Below, in pieces: positions 51,737 to 60,408 of a DNA stretch of 64,000 nucleotides. The position numbers and the translations under genes were made by a program. The DNA is from JABCPE02 sp963518955 (GTDB lineage: Bacteria; Bacteroidota; Bacteroidia; Flavobacteriales; Weeksellaceae), in the NCBI GenBank assembly GCA_963518955.1, contig CAUQKI010000008.1, positions 16,298 to 80,297 of the forward strand, given 5' to 3'. A model generated the notes under the pieces. It was not told where the DNA came from and did not search any database. It saw nothing but the letters and a program-made list of their open reading frames with translations. Every line of letters begins with the position of its first letter. Within the stretch, counting starts at the first letter, position 1.

Positions 51737-52921
51737 TTATTTTCTTACAAAATTAGTTACATCTTCTGCTGTTACAGGGTTTGAACCTAATATAATCAGC
51801 CTTTCTACTACATTTCTAAGTTCTCGGATATTTCCTGTCCATGAGAAGTTTTGGAGGGTTTTTATGGCTTTGTCATCAAATTCTTTTACCGAAGTTCCCT
51901 GCTCCTCAGAGATGAGCTTCGCGAAATGTTTCACTAAAATAGGAATATCGTCCTTTCTTTCATCCAGAGAGGGAACATGGATTTCTATCACGGAAAGCCT
52001 GTGGTAGAGGTCTTCACGGAATTTTCCTGCTTCTATTTCTTTTTTCAAATCTTTGTTGGTCGCTGCCAGCACGCGCACATCTACTTTTATTTCCTTGTCG
52101 CTTCCTACAGGCGAAACTTTATTTTCCTGCAAAGCACGAAGGACTTTGGCTTGGGCTACGAGGCTCATATCACCGATTTCATCTAAGAAAAGAGTGCCGC
52201 CGTTGGCTTGTTCGAATTTCCCTTGTTTGTCCTTGATAGCGCCTGTGAAAGAACCTTTTACATGTCCAAAGAGTTCGCTTTCAATAAGTTCTGAAGGGAT
52301 AGCAGCGCAGTTCACTTCTACGATAGGGTTTTTGCTGCGTTCGCTGAGGGAATGGATGGCGTGTGCAACCAGTTCTTTCCCAGAACCATTGGAACCAGTG
52401 ATTAGGACTCTGGCATCAGATGGCGCTACTTTTTCTATCATGCTTTGAATGTTTTTCAGAGCAGGAGATTCGCCAATCATTTGGTATTTTTTGCTGACTT
52501 TCTTTTTCAGTTGGGTGTTTTCTTTGATGAGCGAATTTTTAGTATTTTGTAAATCCTTCTTTTCCAAGGCGTTTTTTACACTCGTAATCAGCCTGTTGAT
52601 ATCAATAGGCTTGGAGATGAAATCATACGCTCCGTTTTTCAGGCAGGTTACGGCGGTGTCTATATCCGCATGTCCCGAAATCATTAGAAAAACGCTTTCA
52701 GGCTTTATTGAAAGACTTTGGGTGAGGAGTTCGTTCCCTGATAATTTGGGCATTTTGATGTCTGAAATAATCAGGTCAAAGTCATTTTTTTCTATCAATT
52801 TATAGGCATCCAGACCATTTTCTGCAATGGTAATTTCAGAGCCTTGTATCTCATCTGAAAGTATGTTTCCCAAGATGTTAGAGATACTTTTTTCGTCTTC
52901 TACTATTAAGATTTTTTGCAT
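51737..52921 (-). CDS. NtrC-like sigma-54-dependent response regulator without a DNA-binding domain
   Basis: This is a 394-residue protein. The receiver domain (1-115) has the acidic pair in 'ILIVEDEKSI', the phospho-Asp in 'FDLIISDIKMP' near 54 and the Lys in 'DFISKPID' near 104. The AAA+ domain (about 146-375) has Walker A 'ITGSNGSGKELVAHAIHS' near 175, the sigma-54 loop 'HVKGSFTGAIKDKQG' near 225 (GSFTGA where GAFTGA is usual), Walker B 'GGTLFLDEIGDM' near 244 and the arginine block 'FREDLYHRLSVIEIHVP' near 303. The protein ends at '...VTAEDVTNFVRK' without the Fis-type helix-turn-helix. Its cognate kinase is not in the window. A -7 box (TACCTTTG) lies at 52933-52926. Confidence 0.88.
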   Translation of the reverse strand: MQKILIVEDEKSISNILGNILSDEIQGSEITIAENGLDAYKLIEKNDFDLIISDIKMPKLSGNELLTQSLSIKPESVFLMISGHADIDTAVTCLKNGAYDFISKPIDINRLITSVKNALEKKDLQNTKNSLIKENTQLKKKVSKKYQMIGESPALKNIQSMIEKVAPSDARVLITGSNGSGKELVAHAIHSLSERSKNPIVEVNCAAIPSELIESELFGHVKGSFTGAIKDKQGKFEQANGGTLFLDEIGDMSLVAQAKVLRALQENKVSPVGSDKEIKVDVRVLAATNKDLKKEIEAGKFREDLYHRLSVIEIHVPSLDERKDDIPILVKHFAKLISEEQGTSVKEFDDKAIKTLQNFSWTGNIRELRNVVERLIILGSNPVTAEDVTNFVRK

Positions 52922-52925
52922 GAGA

Positions 52926-52933
52926 CAAAGGTA
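52926..52933 (-). promoter_or_regulatory. -7 box (TACCTTTG) for the NtrC-like regulator
   Basis: The minus strand reads TACCTTTG at 52933-52926, only 4 bases before the start codon at 52921. If used, the transcript would be almost leaderless; no -33 box is clear. Treat it as tentative. Confidence 0.25.
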
Positions 52934-53026
52934 AGAAAATTTTATTTTTTTCTTTTATGGCTTTGATGAAGAATGGAGGAGTGAATTTATATGCACAAAT
53001 TGTTCTGTAAAAATGCAGAAATATTA

Positions 53027-53034
53027 TATATTTG
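53027..53034 (+). promoter_or_regulatory. -7 box (TATATTTG) for the SRPBCC-like gene
   Basis: TATATTTG lies 16 bases before the GTG at 53051, with TTG at 53000-53002 as the possible -33 box (24 bases apart, longer than usual). Its position inside the longer frame that starts at 52991 argues for the later start. Confidence 0.45.
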
Positions 53035-53050
53035 CTTAAAATATTTTGTA

Positions 53051-54094
53051 GTGCGCTGGTTTAAGATTATTTTGCTTTTATTAGTCTTGTTGGCATCAGG
53101 TTATACGGCTGTGATGTATTATTTTTTTGAGGAGAAAAATTCTTTTGTAGTGGAAAAGGAAATAGATTTTCCTTTGGATAAAGTTTTTCCGCAGTTTGAT
53201 GATTTACAGAACCTTACGAGATGGAATGATTATTTTTTGTCTGATAAAGGCTATCATTATCGCTATTTCTTGCCATACGAAGGAGAGGGAAGTTCCATGA
53301 GCTACAATCATACAAAGGACAAAAATAAATATGGAGAGGTTTTTATCAGAAAAGTGAAAGAAAATAAGAGCATCAGCTATGAGCTATACCAAGAACGAAA
53401 AGAAGTTCCATATAAAATCACTGTAAAATTTTTTCCGAAAGGAGACAAAACCAAGATTGTATGGCAGGTCAATACGCCTAAATATCCTCTATTGCTTAGG
53501 TTTAAAGCAGCAGAATCTGATACAGAAAGTTATATAAATAATAATGTAAATGTAAGTGTTAAAAATCTTACTAATCTGCTTTCGGGTAAAGTGGATAAAG
53601 AGGTGATGTTCAGCCAGATAAAATATGACAGCGTCATGATAGAAGAGCAGGGAGAAAGGCTGTTTCTGGGCGTGAATGTGAGTACATCTAATAAGAAAGG
53701 AGCATTGTTCAAAAATATAGTTATCAATCACAACAGGGTTTTCAGCTATGTAACCAAAGACCTCTCAAAGCGGGAAGATGAGTTCGGAGAGCCAGTGCTT
53801 TTCACAGAGGCAGGAGAGCTTAAAAACAAAGAAGTTTCGTATTTCTACGGTGTTCCATTGTCCCAAAAAGTGAATGTTTCGGATAATAATTTTGCTTTTA
53901 GAACTATTAAAAAATCAAAATATTACAGCGTTTATTATAAAGGAAGATACGAACAACGAACCAAAGCCATAGCCAAACTTTTGGATAAGATAAGGAAAGA
54001 CCTTCTTCAAAACGGAAAGCTGGAAGAACTATTTGTAGAGGCTCCGTATAATGAGAATGAGGTGGTACTGAAATTATCATTCCCAGTTTACTAA
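53051..54094 (+). CDS. Membrane-anchored SRPBCC/GyrI-like protein of unknown function
   Basis: The 347-residue product from GTG at 53051 (reading VRWFKIILL) starts with one membrane segment (about 4-25), then a region 'KEIDFPLDKVFPQFDDLQNL' near 39-58 and 'WNDYF' that fits an SRPBCC (START-like) domain. A C-terminal domain of the GyrI/effector-binding type is possible ('RLFLGVNVSTSNKKG' near 201), but the similarity is weak. The frame also opens at ATG 52991, yet those 20 residues contain the -7 box and look non-coding. Function unknown. Confidence 0.65.
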   Translation: MRWFKIILLLLVLLASGYTAVMYYFFEEKNSFVVEKEIDFPLDKVFPQFDDLQNLTRWNDYFLSDKGYHYRYFLPYEGEGSSMSYNHTKDKNKYGEVFIRKVKENKSISYELYQERKEVPYKITVKFFPKGDKTKIVWQVNTPKYPLLLRFKAAESDTESYINNNVNVSVKNLTNLLSGKVDKEVMFSQIKYDSVMIEEQGERLFLGVNVSTSNKKGALFKNIVINHNRVFSYVTKDLSKREDEFGEPVLFTEAGELKNKEVSYFYGVPLSQKVNVSDNNFAFRTIKKSKYYSVYYKGRYEQRTKAIAKLLDKIRKDLLQNGKLEELFVEAPYNENEVVLKLSFPVY

Positions 54095-54112
54095 AATTAA
54101 GACTAAAATTCA

Positions 54113-54120
54113 TAAATTTG
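54113..54120 (+). promoter_or_regulatory. -7 box (TAAATTTG) for sucA
   Basis: TAAATTTG lies 32 bases before the sucA start codon. No clear TTG at the standard distance. Confidence 0.4.
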
Positions 54121-54152
54121 TAACTCAAAAAAAGTAGGAGAATTAAAATGTA

Positions 54153-56918
54153 ATGGACAGGTTTTCATTTTTAAATACAGCGCATATAGAGTTGATAGAC
54201 AGTATGTATCAACAATATCTTCAGAGTCCTGATAGTATAGAGCCTTCGTGGAAGTCGTTTTTTCAGGGCTTTGATTTTGCATTAGAGAATTATGGAGGAT
54301 CAGTGCAGGAAGTTCCTCAAATGGTGCAAACGACCATAAATACAGGCGCCGTGCCAGAGGATATCCTCACAGAATTTAAGGTTATCAATCTCATTGAGGC
54401 TTATCGTACCAGAGGGCATCTTTTTACCAAGACCAATCCTGTAAGGAAGCGTAGAGAGTATTCGCCGACTCTTGATATTGAGAATTTCGGTCTCACGAAG
54501 GCAGATTTAGGCAAGAAATTCGATTGTGCTACACAGGTCGGAATGCCTGCTCCAGCTACTTTGGAAGAGATTATCAAGCGTTTAGAGCAGATATATTGTG
54601 ATTCCATCGGGGTGGAATATATTCACATCAAAAATGTGGAAGAGAAAAATTTCATCAGAAAATGGATTTCAGAAAACGAAAATCACCCGATTCTTTCCGT
54701 GGAGGAAAAACGCCAGATTTTACATAAACTAAACCAAGCCATAGCTTTTGAGCGTTTTCTTCATACTAAATTTGTCGGACAGAAAAGGTTTTCTTTGGAG
54801 GGTGGCGAGTCCCTTATTCCAGCGGTGGATCAGCTTATTAGCTATTCTTCACAACATGGTGTAGATGAGGTAGTTTTGGGAATGGCTCACCGTGGGAGGC
54901 TGAATGTTCTGAGTAATATTTTCCAAAAATCATATAAGGAAATTTTTTCTGAATTCGAAGGAAAGGAATTCGATGAAGATGTTTTCTCTGGCGATGTGAA
55001 ATACCATCTTGGTGCATCTAAAAGAGTGACAACGGCTTCTGGCGAGGAAGTTAGAATCAATCTCGTTCCTAACCCATCTCACTTGGAAACCGTGGGAGCT
55101 TTGGTTCAAGGGATTTGTAGAGCAAAAATAGACCAATACAAAGGAGATTATACCAAAGTTTTACCGATTGTTATTCATGGAGACGCTGCCATAGCAGGGC
55201 AGGGAATTGTCTATGAAATCGCCCAGATGATGACACTAGACGGCTATAAAACAGGCGGAACGGTGCATATCGTGGTCAATAATCAGGTGGGCTTTACTAC
55301 CAACTATCTCGATGCTCGTTCTTCTACATATTGTACTGATATAGCGAAAGTTACGGACTCTCCCGTGATGCATATCAATGCTGATGATGTGGAGGCTGTG
55401 GTGCATGCTATTCGTTTTGCGGCAGATTATAGAGCCAAGTTTCACAAAGATGTATATATAGACCTTTTAGGTTACCGAAAATATGGGCATAACGAAGGGG
55501 ATGAACCAAGATTTACCCAGCCTAAACTATATGACATAATCGCAAATCACCCTAATCCAAGGAAAATTTATAAACAAAAACTGCTTCAGGAAGGCATCGT
55601 TTCGGATGAAATCATCGCAGAAATGGAGCAGGAGTTTAAGCTCCTTTTGGATGAAAATTTTGAGGCAGCGAAGGAAATAGAACGAAATCAAATGACCATT
55701 TTCATGGAGGAAGATTGGCGTGATTTTTCAAAATCAGCTGTAGGGAAAACCTTGGAAAAGGTGGATACCAGATTTGATTTAGCAAAATTAAAAGAATTAG
55801 CACAAAAACTTTTTGAGCTTCCAAGCGATAAAAAATTCATTAATAAAATTATTCGTCTTTTCCAGCAGCGACTGAAAATGGTTCAGGAAACCAACGAGTT
55901 AGACTGGGCGTTAGGGGAGTTGTTGGCGTATGCTTCTCTGCTGAAAGAGGGCTATAATATCCGTATTTCGGGAGAGGATGTGGAGCGTGGGACTTTTTCT
56001 CACCGTCACGCCGTTTTGAAAACAGAAGACACAGAGGAAGAATATATTTATTTAAAAAATGTTTCTGACAGCAGATTTGATATCTTTAATTCCCATCTTT
56101 CCGAATATGGCGTTCTTGGTTTTGACTATGGCTACGCCCTTGCTTCTCCGAAAACTCTTACGATTTGGGAGGCGCAGTTTGGGGATTTTGCCAATGGAGC
56201 ACAGATTATCATAGACCAATATTTGGTGGCAGCAGAGGAAAAATGGAAAATCCAAAACGGTCTTGTGATGCTGCTTCCTCACGGAATGGAGGGGCAGGGC
56301 GCAGAGCACTCTTCCGCGAGATTGGAAAGATTCCTTACGCTTTGTGCTAATGAAAATATTTTTGTGGCAAATTGTACCACGCCGGCCAATTACTTCCATT
56401 TGCTTAGAAGACAAATGAAACTGCCATTCAGAAAACCATTGGTGGTGATGACTCCGAAATCCTTGTTGAGACATCCAAAAGTAGTTTCTGGCATTGAAGA
56501 AATGGCAAATGGAGAGTTCCAAACCCTGATAGATGATACTTTGATAGATGCTGAAAAAGTGGAGAGAATAGCCCTTTGTAGCGGTAAAATCTACTATGAA
56601 CTTTTAGCAAAAAGAGAAGAGCTAAATGAGGAAAGAGTGGCGCTAGTAAGATTGGAACAGCTGTATCCTTTGGATAAGGAAACTCTTGCAAGGATAATGA
56701 ACAGATATGCCCACAATAAAGAAATAGTATGGGTGCAGGAAGAACCTGAAAACATGGGGGCTTGGGCGTATATTTTGAGAAACTTGAGAAATACAGGGAT
56801 TCAGGTAATCGCTCCAGTGTCCAGCGGTACGCCTGCTCCAGGAACGCACAAAGGTTTTGATAAAAACCAAAAACAAGTAATCCAGCGAGTGTTTGATTTG
56901 GAAAATTTAATAGAATAA
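54153..56918 (+). CDS. sucA: 2-oxoglutarate dehydrogenase E1 component
   Basis: This 921-residue thiamine-dependent enzyme decarboxylates 2-oxoglutarate in the TCA cycle. The N-terminal E2-binding region begins 'FLNTAHIELIDSMYQQYLQS', and 'NLIEAYRTRGHLFTKTNP' near 84 is typical. The active site is in 'GMAHRGRLNVLSN' near 250, the thiamine motif in 'VIHGDAAIAGQGIVYEIAQM' near 335 and 'VNNQVGFTTNYLDARSSTYC' near 370. The C-terminal part has 'LPHGMEGQGAEHSSARLERF'. Length is normal. odhB follows after 39 bases, so the two form the usual pair. Confidence 0.96.
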   Translation: MDRFSFLNTAHIELIDSMYQQYLQSPDSIEPSWKSFFQGFDFALENYGGSVQEVPQMVQTTINTGAVPEDILTEFKVINLIEAYRTRGHLFTKTNPVRKRREYSPTLDIENFGLTKADLGKKFDCATQVGMPAPATLEEIIKRLEQIYCDSIGVEYIHIKNVEEKNFIRKWISENENHPILSVEEKRQILHKLNQAIAFERFLHTKFVGQKRFSLEGGESLIPAVDQLISYSSQHGVDEVVLGMAHRGRLNVLSNIFQKSYKEIFSEFEGKEFDEDVFSGDVKYHLGASKRVTTASGEEVRINLVPNPSHLETVGALVQGICRAKIDQYKGDYTKVLPIVIHGDAAIAGQGIVYEIAQMMTLDGYKTGGTVHIVVNNQVGFTTNYLDARSSTYCTDIAKVTDSPVMHINADDVEAVVHAIRFAADYRAKFHKDVYIDLLGYRKYGHNEGDEPRFTQPKLYDIIANHPNPRKIYKQKLLQEGIVSDEIIAEMEQEFKLLLDENFEAAKEIERNQMTIFMEEDWRDFSKSAVGKTLEKVDTRFDLAKLKELAQKLFELPSDKKFINKIIRLFQQRLKMVQETNELDWALGELLAYASLLKEGYNIRISGEDVERGTFSHRHAVLKTEDTEEEYIYLKNVSDSRFDIFNSHLSEYGVLGFDYGYALASPKTLTIWEAQFGDFANGAQIIIDQYLVAAEEKWKIQNGLVMLLPHGMEGQGAEHSSARLERFLTLCANENIFVANCTTPANYFHLLRRQMKLPFRKPLVVMTPKSLLRHPKVVSGIEEMANGEFQTLIDDTLIDAEKVERIALCSGKIYYELLAKREELNEERVALVRLEQLYPLDKETLARIMNRYAHNKEIVWVQEEPENMGAWAYILRNLRNTGIQVIAPVSSGTPAPGTHKGFDKNQKQVIQRVFDLENLIE

Positions 56919-56957
56919 ACAATAGAGTTTATTAACATAAAATAAAGACTTAGAGCT

Positions 56958-58163
56958 ATGTCTATATTAGAAATGAAAGTGCCTTCACCAGGCGAATCCA
57001 TCACAGAAGTAGAAATTTCATCTTGGTTAGTAAAAGATGGCGATTTTGTAGAAAAAGACCAGCCGATAGCAGAGGTAGATTCTGATAAGGCGACACTAGA
57101 GCTCCCAGCCGAGCAGTCAGGAGTAATTACCCTAAAAGCTGAGGAAGGAGATGTAGTAAAAGTAGGGCAGGTAGTCTGCCTTATAGATATGTCCGCACAA
57201 GGGTCAGCCGCGAAAACAGAAAAACCCGCTTCGGAAATGAAAGTGGAAGCACAAACAGTGGCTGCTCCTACGCAAGAGCCTAAAAAAGAGGAGTCTCATC
57301 CATCTTCTCCATTAGCAAAAGTGATTTTGAAGGAGAACAGTATTGATTATGATAAAGTTACAGGAACAGGCGTGGGCGGAAAAATCACCAAAGAAGATGC
57401 GATAAAAGCTGTCGCAGCGATGGGAAGAGCGCAAGGAAACCGCAAACAGACTGTTACGAAACTTTCTGTTTTAAGGAGAAAACTGGCGGCTAGATTGGTT
57501 TCTGTGAAGAATGAAACAGCTATGCTTACTACCTTTAATGAGGTGGATATGAGTGAAATTTTCAGGTTGAGAAAACTTTATAAAGAAGAATTTTCACAGA
57601 AACACGGCGTAGGGCTTGGTTTTATGTCTTTCTTTACAAAGGCGGTTACCAGAGCTTTGAAACTTTATCCAGATGTGAATGCGGCGATAGATGGCGACCA
57701 AAAAATCAACTATGATTTTTGTGATATTTCTGTGGCAGTTTCTGGGCCAAAGGGACTTATGGTGCCGATTATCAGAAATGCAGAGACTTTGTCCTTTAAG
57801 GGTATTGAGTTGAAAATTAAAGATTTAGCTACGAAAGTTCGTGATGGGAATATTTCTGTAGATGAGATGACTGGCGGAACTTTTACCATTACTAATGGTG
57901 GAACTTTCGGTTCTATGCTTTCTACACCAATTATCAATCCACCACAAAGTGCGATTTTAGGAATGCATAACATTTTAGAACGCCCTGTGGCTGTCAATGG
58001 ACAGGTGGAAATCCGTCCGATGATGTATCTGGCGCTTTCTTATGACCATAGAATAATCGATGGTCGTGAGTCTGTAGGATTCTTGGTGGCTGTGAAAGAA
58101 GCCATAGAAAATCCAGTGGAACTGCTCATGGAAAACAATGAGAAAAAAGCTCTTGAGCTATAA
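56958..58163 (+). CDS. odhB: Dihydrolipoyllysine succinyltransferase (E2 of 2-oxoglutarate dehydrogenase)
   Basis: The 401-residue E2 has an N-terminal lipoyl domain (lipoylated lysine in 'AEVDSDKATLELPAEQSG' near 44), an Ala/Glu/Pro linker (about 80-110), a peripheral subunit-binding domain ('SPLAKVILKENSIDYDKVTG' near 117) and a C-terminal catalytic domain with 'LALSYDHRIIDGRESVGFL' near 357 (His and Asp of the active site). It transfers the succinyl group to CoA. It is co-transcribed with sucA. Confidence 0.95.
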   Translation: MSILEMKVPSPGESITEVEISSWLVKDGDFVEKDQPIAEVDSDKATLELPAEQSGVITLKAEEGDVVKVGQVVCLIDMSAQGSAAKTEKPASEMKVEAQTVAAPTQEPKKEESHPSSPLAKVILKENSIDYDKVTGTGVGGKITKEDAIKAVAAMGRAQGNRKQTVTKLSVLRRKLAARLVSVKNETAMLTTFNEVDMSEIFRLRKLYKEEFSQKHGVGLGFMSFFTKAVTRALKLYPDVNAAIDGDQKINYDFCDISVAVSGPKGLMVPIIRNAETLSFKGIELKIKDLATKVRDGNISVDEMTGGTFTITNGGTFGSMLSTPIINPPQSAILGMHNILERPVAVNGQVEIRPMMYLALSYDHRIIDGRESVGFLVAVKEAIENPVELLMENNEKKALEL

Positions 58164-58174
58164 ATATTTATTAA

Positions 58175-58210
58175 AAAAATCAGAAATATTTTAAAAGATT
58201 TCTGATTTTT
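58175..58210. terminator. Bidirectional terminator between odhB and osmC
   Basis: AAAAATCAGAAAT (58175-58187) pairs perfectly with ATTTCTGATTTTT (58198-58210) around a 10-base loop; A- and T-runs give terminators for both convergent genes. Confidence 0.75.
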
Positions 58211-58222
58211 TGTTTCTAAAAT

Positions 58223-58621
58223 TTAAGGAAGTAGTTCAGATTCTATGGCAATTTCGCCAGTGAGAATTTTCTGAATAGGGCAGGCGTGGGCTGTTTTGTG
58301 CAGGATGTTGCGCTGCTCCTCGGTAAGATTTCCTTTTATTTCTATGATTTTTTTGAATTGAGAAACACCTTCTTTGGTTTCATTATCAAAAAGAACTTTT
58401 ACAGAAACTTCCTCTACATCCCATTCTTTGCGGTCTGCAAACATTTTGATAGTTGCAGTGGTACATGATGAAAGAGCTGAAGCTAAAAGTTCTAGAGGAT
58501 TAAATCCTTTTTCCTGTCCACCCTTAGCAGCGGGTTCATCGCCAATAATGCTGTTTTTACCAGCAGAGATGTTCATTAGATATTTCTCTGCACCAATTTT
58601 TGTAATTACTTCTGCTTTCAT
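58223..58621 (-). CDS. OsmC/Ohr-family peroxiredoxin-like protein
   Basis: This 132-residue protein has the OsmC family pattern with two cysteines: Cys53 in 'LASALSSCTTATIKMFAD' near 46-63 and a second near 113 ('HACPIQKIL'). 'GFNPLELLASAL' near 39 is the signature. OsmC-type proteins reduce organic hydroperoxides through this pair. The short length and motif spacing fit the YhfA-like branch, whose substrate is less certain. It is transcribed towards odhB. Confidence 0.87.
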   Translation of the reverse strand: MKAEVITKIGAEKYLMNISAGKNSIIGDEPAAKGGQEKGFNPLELLASALSSCTTATIKMFADRKEWDVEEVSVKVLFDNETKEGVSQFKKIIEIKGNLTEEQRNILHKTAHACPIQKILTGEIAIESELLP

Positions 58622-58687
58622 AAATTAAGATTAAGACAGCAAATATAAGGCATATTTTGTCAAAACACCTTAACCTAAATCAAGAAG

Positions 58688-58720
58688 TTTGGTCAGATAA
58701 ATATTTATTAGTTATATTTG
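58688..58720 (+). promoter_or_regulatory. Bacteroidota-type promoter for the CNNM/CorC-like gene
   Basis: TTTG (58688-58691) is followed after 21 bases by TATATTTG (58713-58720), 31 bases before the start codon. Confidence 0.65.
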
Positions 58721-58751
58721 CATACTATTTTTGTTTAACAATTTAAATTAA

Positions 58752-60092
58752 ATGGACCCCGATAGTTTATTAAAACTTTTATTAGCATTATTTTTTGTAA
58801 TACTTAATGGCTTTTTCGTGGCAGCAGAATTTTCAATAGTTAAAGTGCGCCACTCTCAAATTCAAATCAAGGCAGAAGGAGGAAATGCCTCTGCAAAACA
58901 GGCCGAAAAAATCATCAAAAACTTAGACGCTTATCTCTCTGCTACACAGCTGGGAATCACGCTTGCCAGTCTGGCGCTCGGTTTCATAGGAGAAAGCACG
59001 ATGCATCATATTTTAGAAGCGGCGTTTTCTAAACTGAATATTGACATTGCACCAGAGACTCTTTCTACGATGGCTTTGGCAGGAAGTTTCCTTGTTGTGA
59101 CGATGATGCATATCGTCTTCGGAGAATTGGTTCCGAAGTCAATAGCGATTAGAAAATCAGAATCGACGACTTTATTTGTTGCGTGGCCTTTGTTGTTATT
59201 TTACAACATATTCAAACCTTTTATTTGGTTGATGAATGCGATTTCTAATGCCTTTTTAAGGCTTATCAATATTCACCCTGTGGCTGGTCATGAGATACAC
59301 TCCACAGAGGAGCTTCAGCTGTTGGTGAAACAAAGTGCGGCAGGAGGCGAGATAGAGGAGGAAAACTATGAAATCATCAAAAATGCTTTTGATTTTACTG
59401 ACCATACCGCTAAGCAGGTAATGGTACCGAGACAGAATATCATTACCATTGATATTACGGAGGATAAGGAAGAAATTTTAAAACAAATAATAGACTGTGG
59501 ATATTCTAGAATTCCTGTATATGAGAACTCCATAGACAATATTATAGGAATTTTCTACACAAAGGAAATCATGCGTGAGTACATCAAAAACAAAGATGTA
59601 GATTTAAGAAAGTTCCTGCGTGAGGCGTTTTTCGTGGTGGGAAGTAAGAAAATTTCTGATTTGATGAATGTTTTTCAGCAGAAAAAACAACATATTGCGA
59701 TTGTAATTGATGAATTCGGAGGAACGGAAGGAATTGTAACATTAGAAGATATTTTAGAAGAGTTGGTAGGCGAAATCCAAGACGAGGAAGATGATGAACA
59801 AAAATTAGTAGATGAGGTAGCAGAAAATACATTCTGGATACACGCAACTCAGCCTTTGGATGAGATAAATGAACACCTGCCTGCACCGCTACCAGAGGAC
59901 TCTGAATACAATACCTTGGCAGGATATATTATGTATCAGCTTTCGGATATTCCAGAAGAAAATCAGGAATTTAAGTTGTGTAATTATGCTTTCAAAATCT
60001 TGAAAATGCAGAATAAAAGTGTAGAGATGGTAGAGCTGAAATATGAACCACAGGACATAGAAGAAACGAATGAAGAGACAGAGAAAATATAA
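58752..60092 (+). CDS. CNNM/CorC-type hemolysin-family membrane protein (DUF21 plus CBS pair)
   Basis: This 446-residue protein has an N-terminal DUF21 membrane domain with about four segments ('LFFVILNGFFVAAEFSIVKV' near 13, 'GITLASLALGFIGE' near 69, 'GELVPKSIAIRKS' near 123), a linked CBS pair ('VMVPRQNIITIDITEDKEEI' near 219 and 'IAIVIDEFGGTEGIVTLEDI' near 315) and a C-terminal CorC_HlyC domain (about 360-435). The family is linked to magnesium/cobalt movement; the older name hemolysin is not supported. It overlaps clpS by 23 bases. The gliding protein GldE belongs to the same superfamily, but no gldD neighbour is present. Confidence 0.9.
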   Translation: MDPDSLLKLLLALFFVILNGFFVAAEFSIVKVRHSQIQIKAEGGNASAKQAEKIIKNLDAYLSATQLGITLASLALGFIGESTMHHILEAAFSKLNIDIAPETLSTMALAGSFLVVTMMHIVFGELVPKSIAIRKSESTTLFVAWPLLLFYNIFKPFIWLMNAISNAFLRLINIHPVAGHEIHSTEELQLLVKQSAAGGEIEEENYEIIKNAFDFTDHTAKQVMVPRQNIITIDITEDKEEILKQIIDCGYSRIPVYENSIDNIIGIFYTKEIMREYIKNKDVDLRKFLREAFFVVGSKKISDLMNVFQQKKQHIAIVIDEFGGTEGIVTLEDILEELVGEIQDEEDDEQKLVDEVAENTFWIHATQPLDEINEHLPAPLPEDSEYNTLAGYIMYQLSDIPEENQEFKLCNYAFKILKMQNKSVEMVELKYEPQDIEETNEETEKI

Positions 60093-60378
60093 CATATACT
60101 GCGAAAGCTCACAAACAGAGAAACAAACTGATGTTCTTCTTTTGGAGGAGGAGAATGCAGAAAATAAGTTGGTTCTTTATAATGATGATGTCAATACTTT
60201 TGATTTTGTGATAGAATCTCTTATAGAAGTTTGTAAACACACACTGGAACAGGCGGAGCAGTGCACTATGCTGGTTCATTATAAAGGCAAATGCACTGTG
60301 AAAACAGGCGATATGGAAATGCTTATGCCTATGCACCAGAAGCTTTTAGGACGAGGTCTTACCAGTGAAATAATATAA
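60070..60378 (+). CDS. clpS: ATP-dependent Clp protease adaptor ClpS
   Basis: This 102-residue adaptor brings N-degron substrates to ClpAP. The core starts at 'KLVLYNDDVNTFDFVIESLI' near 33-52 (the Asp-Asp pair binds the N-terminal residue) and contains 'VCKHTLEQAEQCTMLVHYKG' near 54, with the conserved His. The start ATG at 60070 overlaps the upstream gene and supplies a flexible N-terminal arm of about 30 residues, as needed for ClpA contact. The terminator at 60377-60408 follows at once. Confidence 0.92.
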   Translation: MKRQRKYNIYCESSQTEKQTDVLLLEEENAENKLVLYNDDVNTFDFVIESLIEVCKHTLEQAEQCTMLVHYKGKCTVKTGDMEMLMPMHQKLLGRGLTSEII

Positions 60379-60408
60379 AAAAACTGCTCAAATCTGAGCA
60401 GTTTTTTT
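60377..60408. terminator. Bidirectional terminator between clpS and the thioredoxin-like gene
   Basis: AAAAAAACTGCTCA (60377-60390) pairs with TGAGCAGTTTTTTT (60395-60408) around a 4-base loop. The arms overlap the stop codons of both convergent genes. Confidence 0.85.

Noticed and set aside
52991..53050. ATG at 52991 as start of the SRPBCC-like gene
   Set aside because: The 20 extra codons contain a TATATTTG promoter box, and the membrane segment follows the GTG at 53051 directly.
56052..56522. 156-codon minus-strand ORF inside sucA
   Set aside because: It is antisense to conserved sucA sequence and its translation shows no recognisable domain or proper start.
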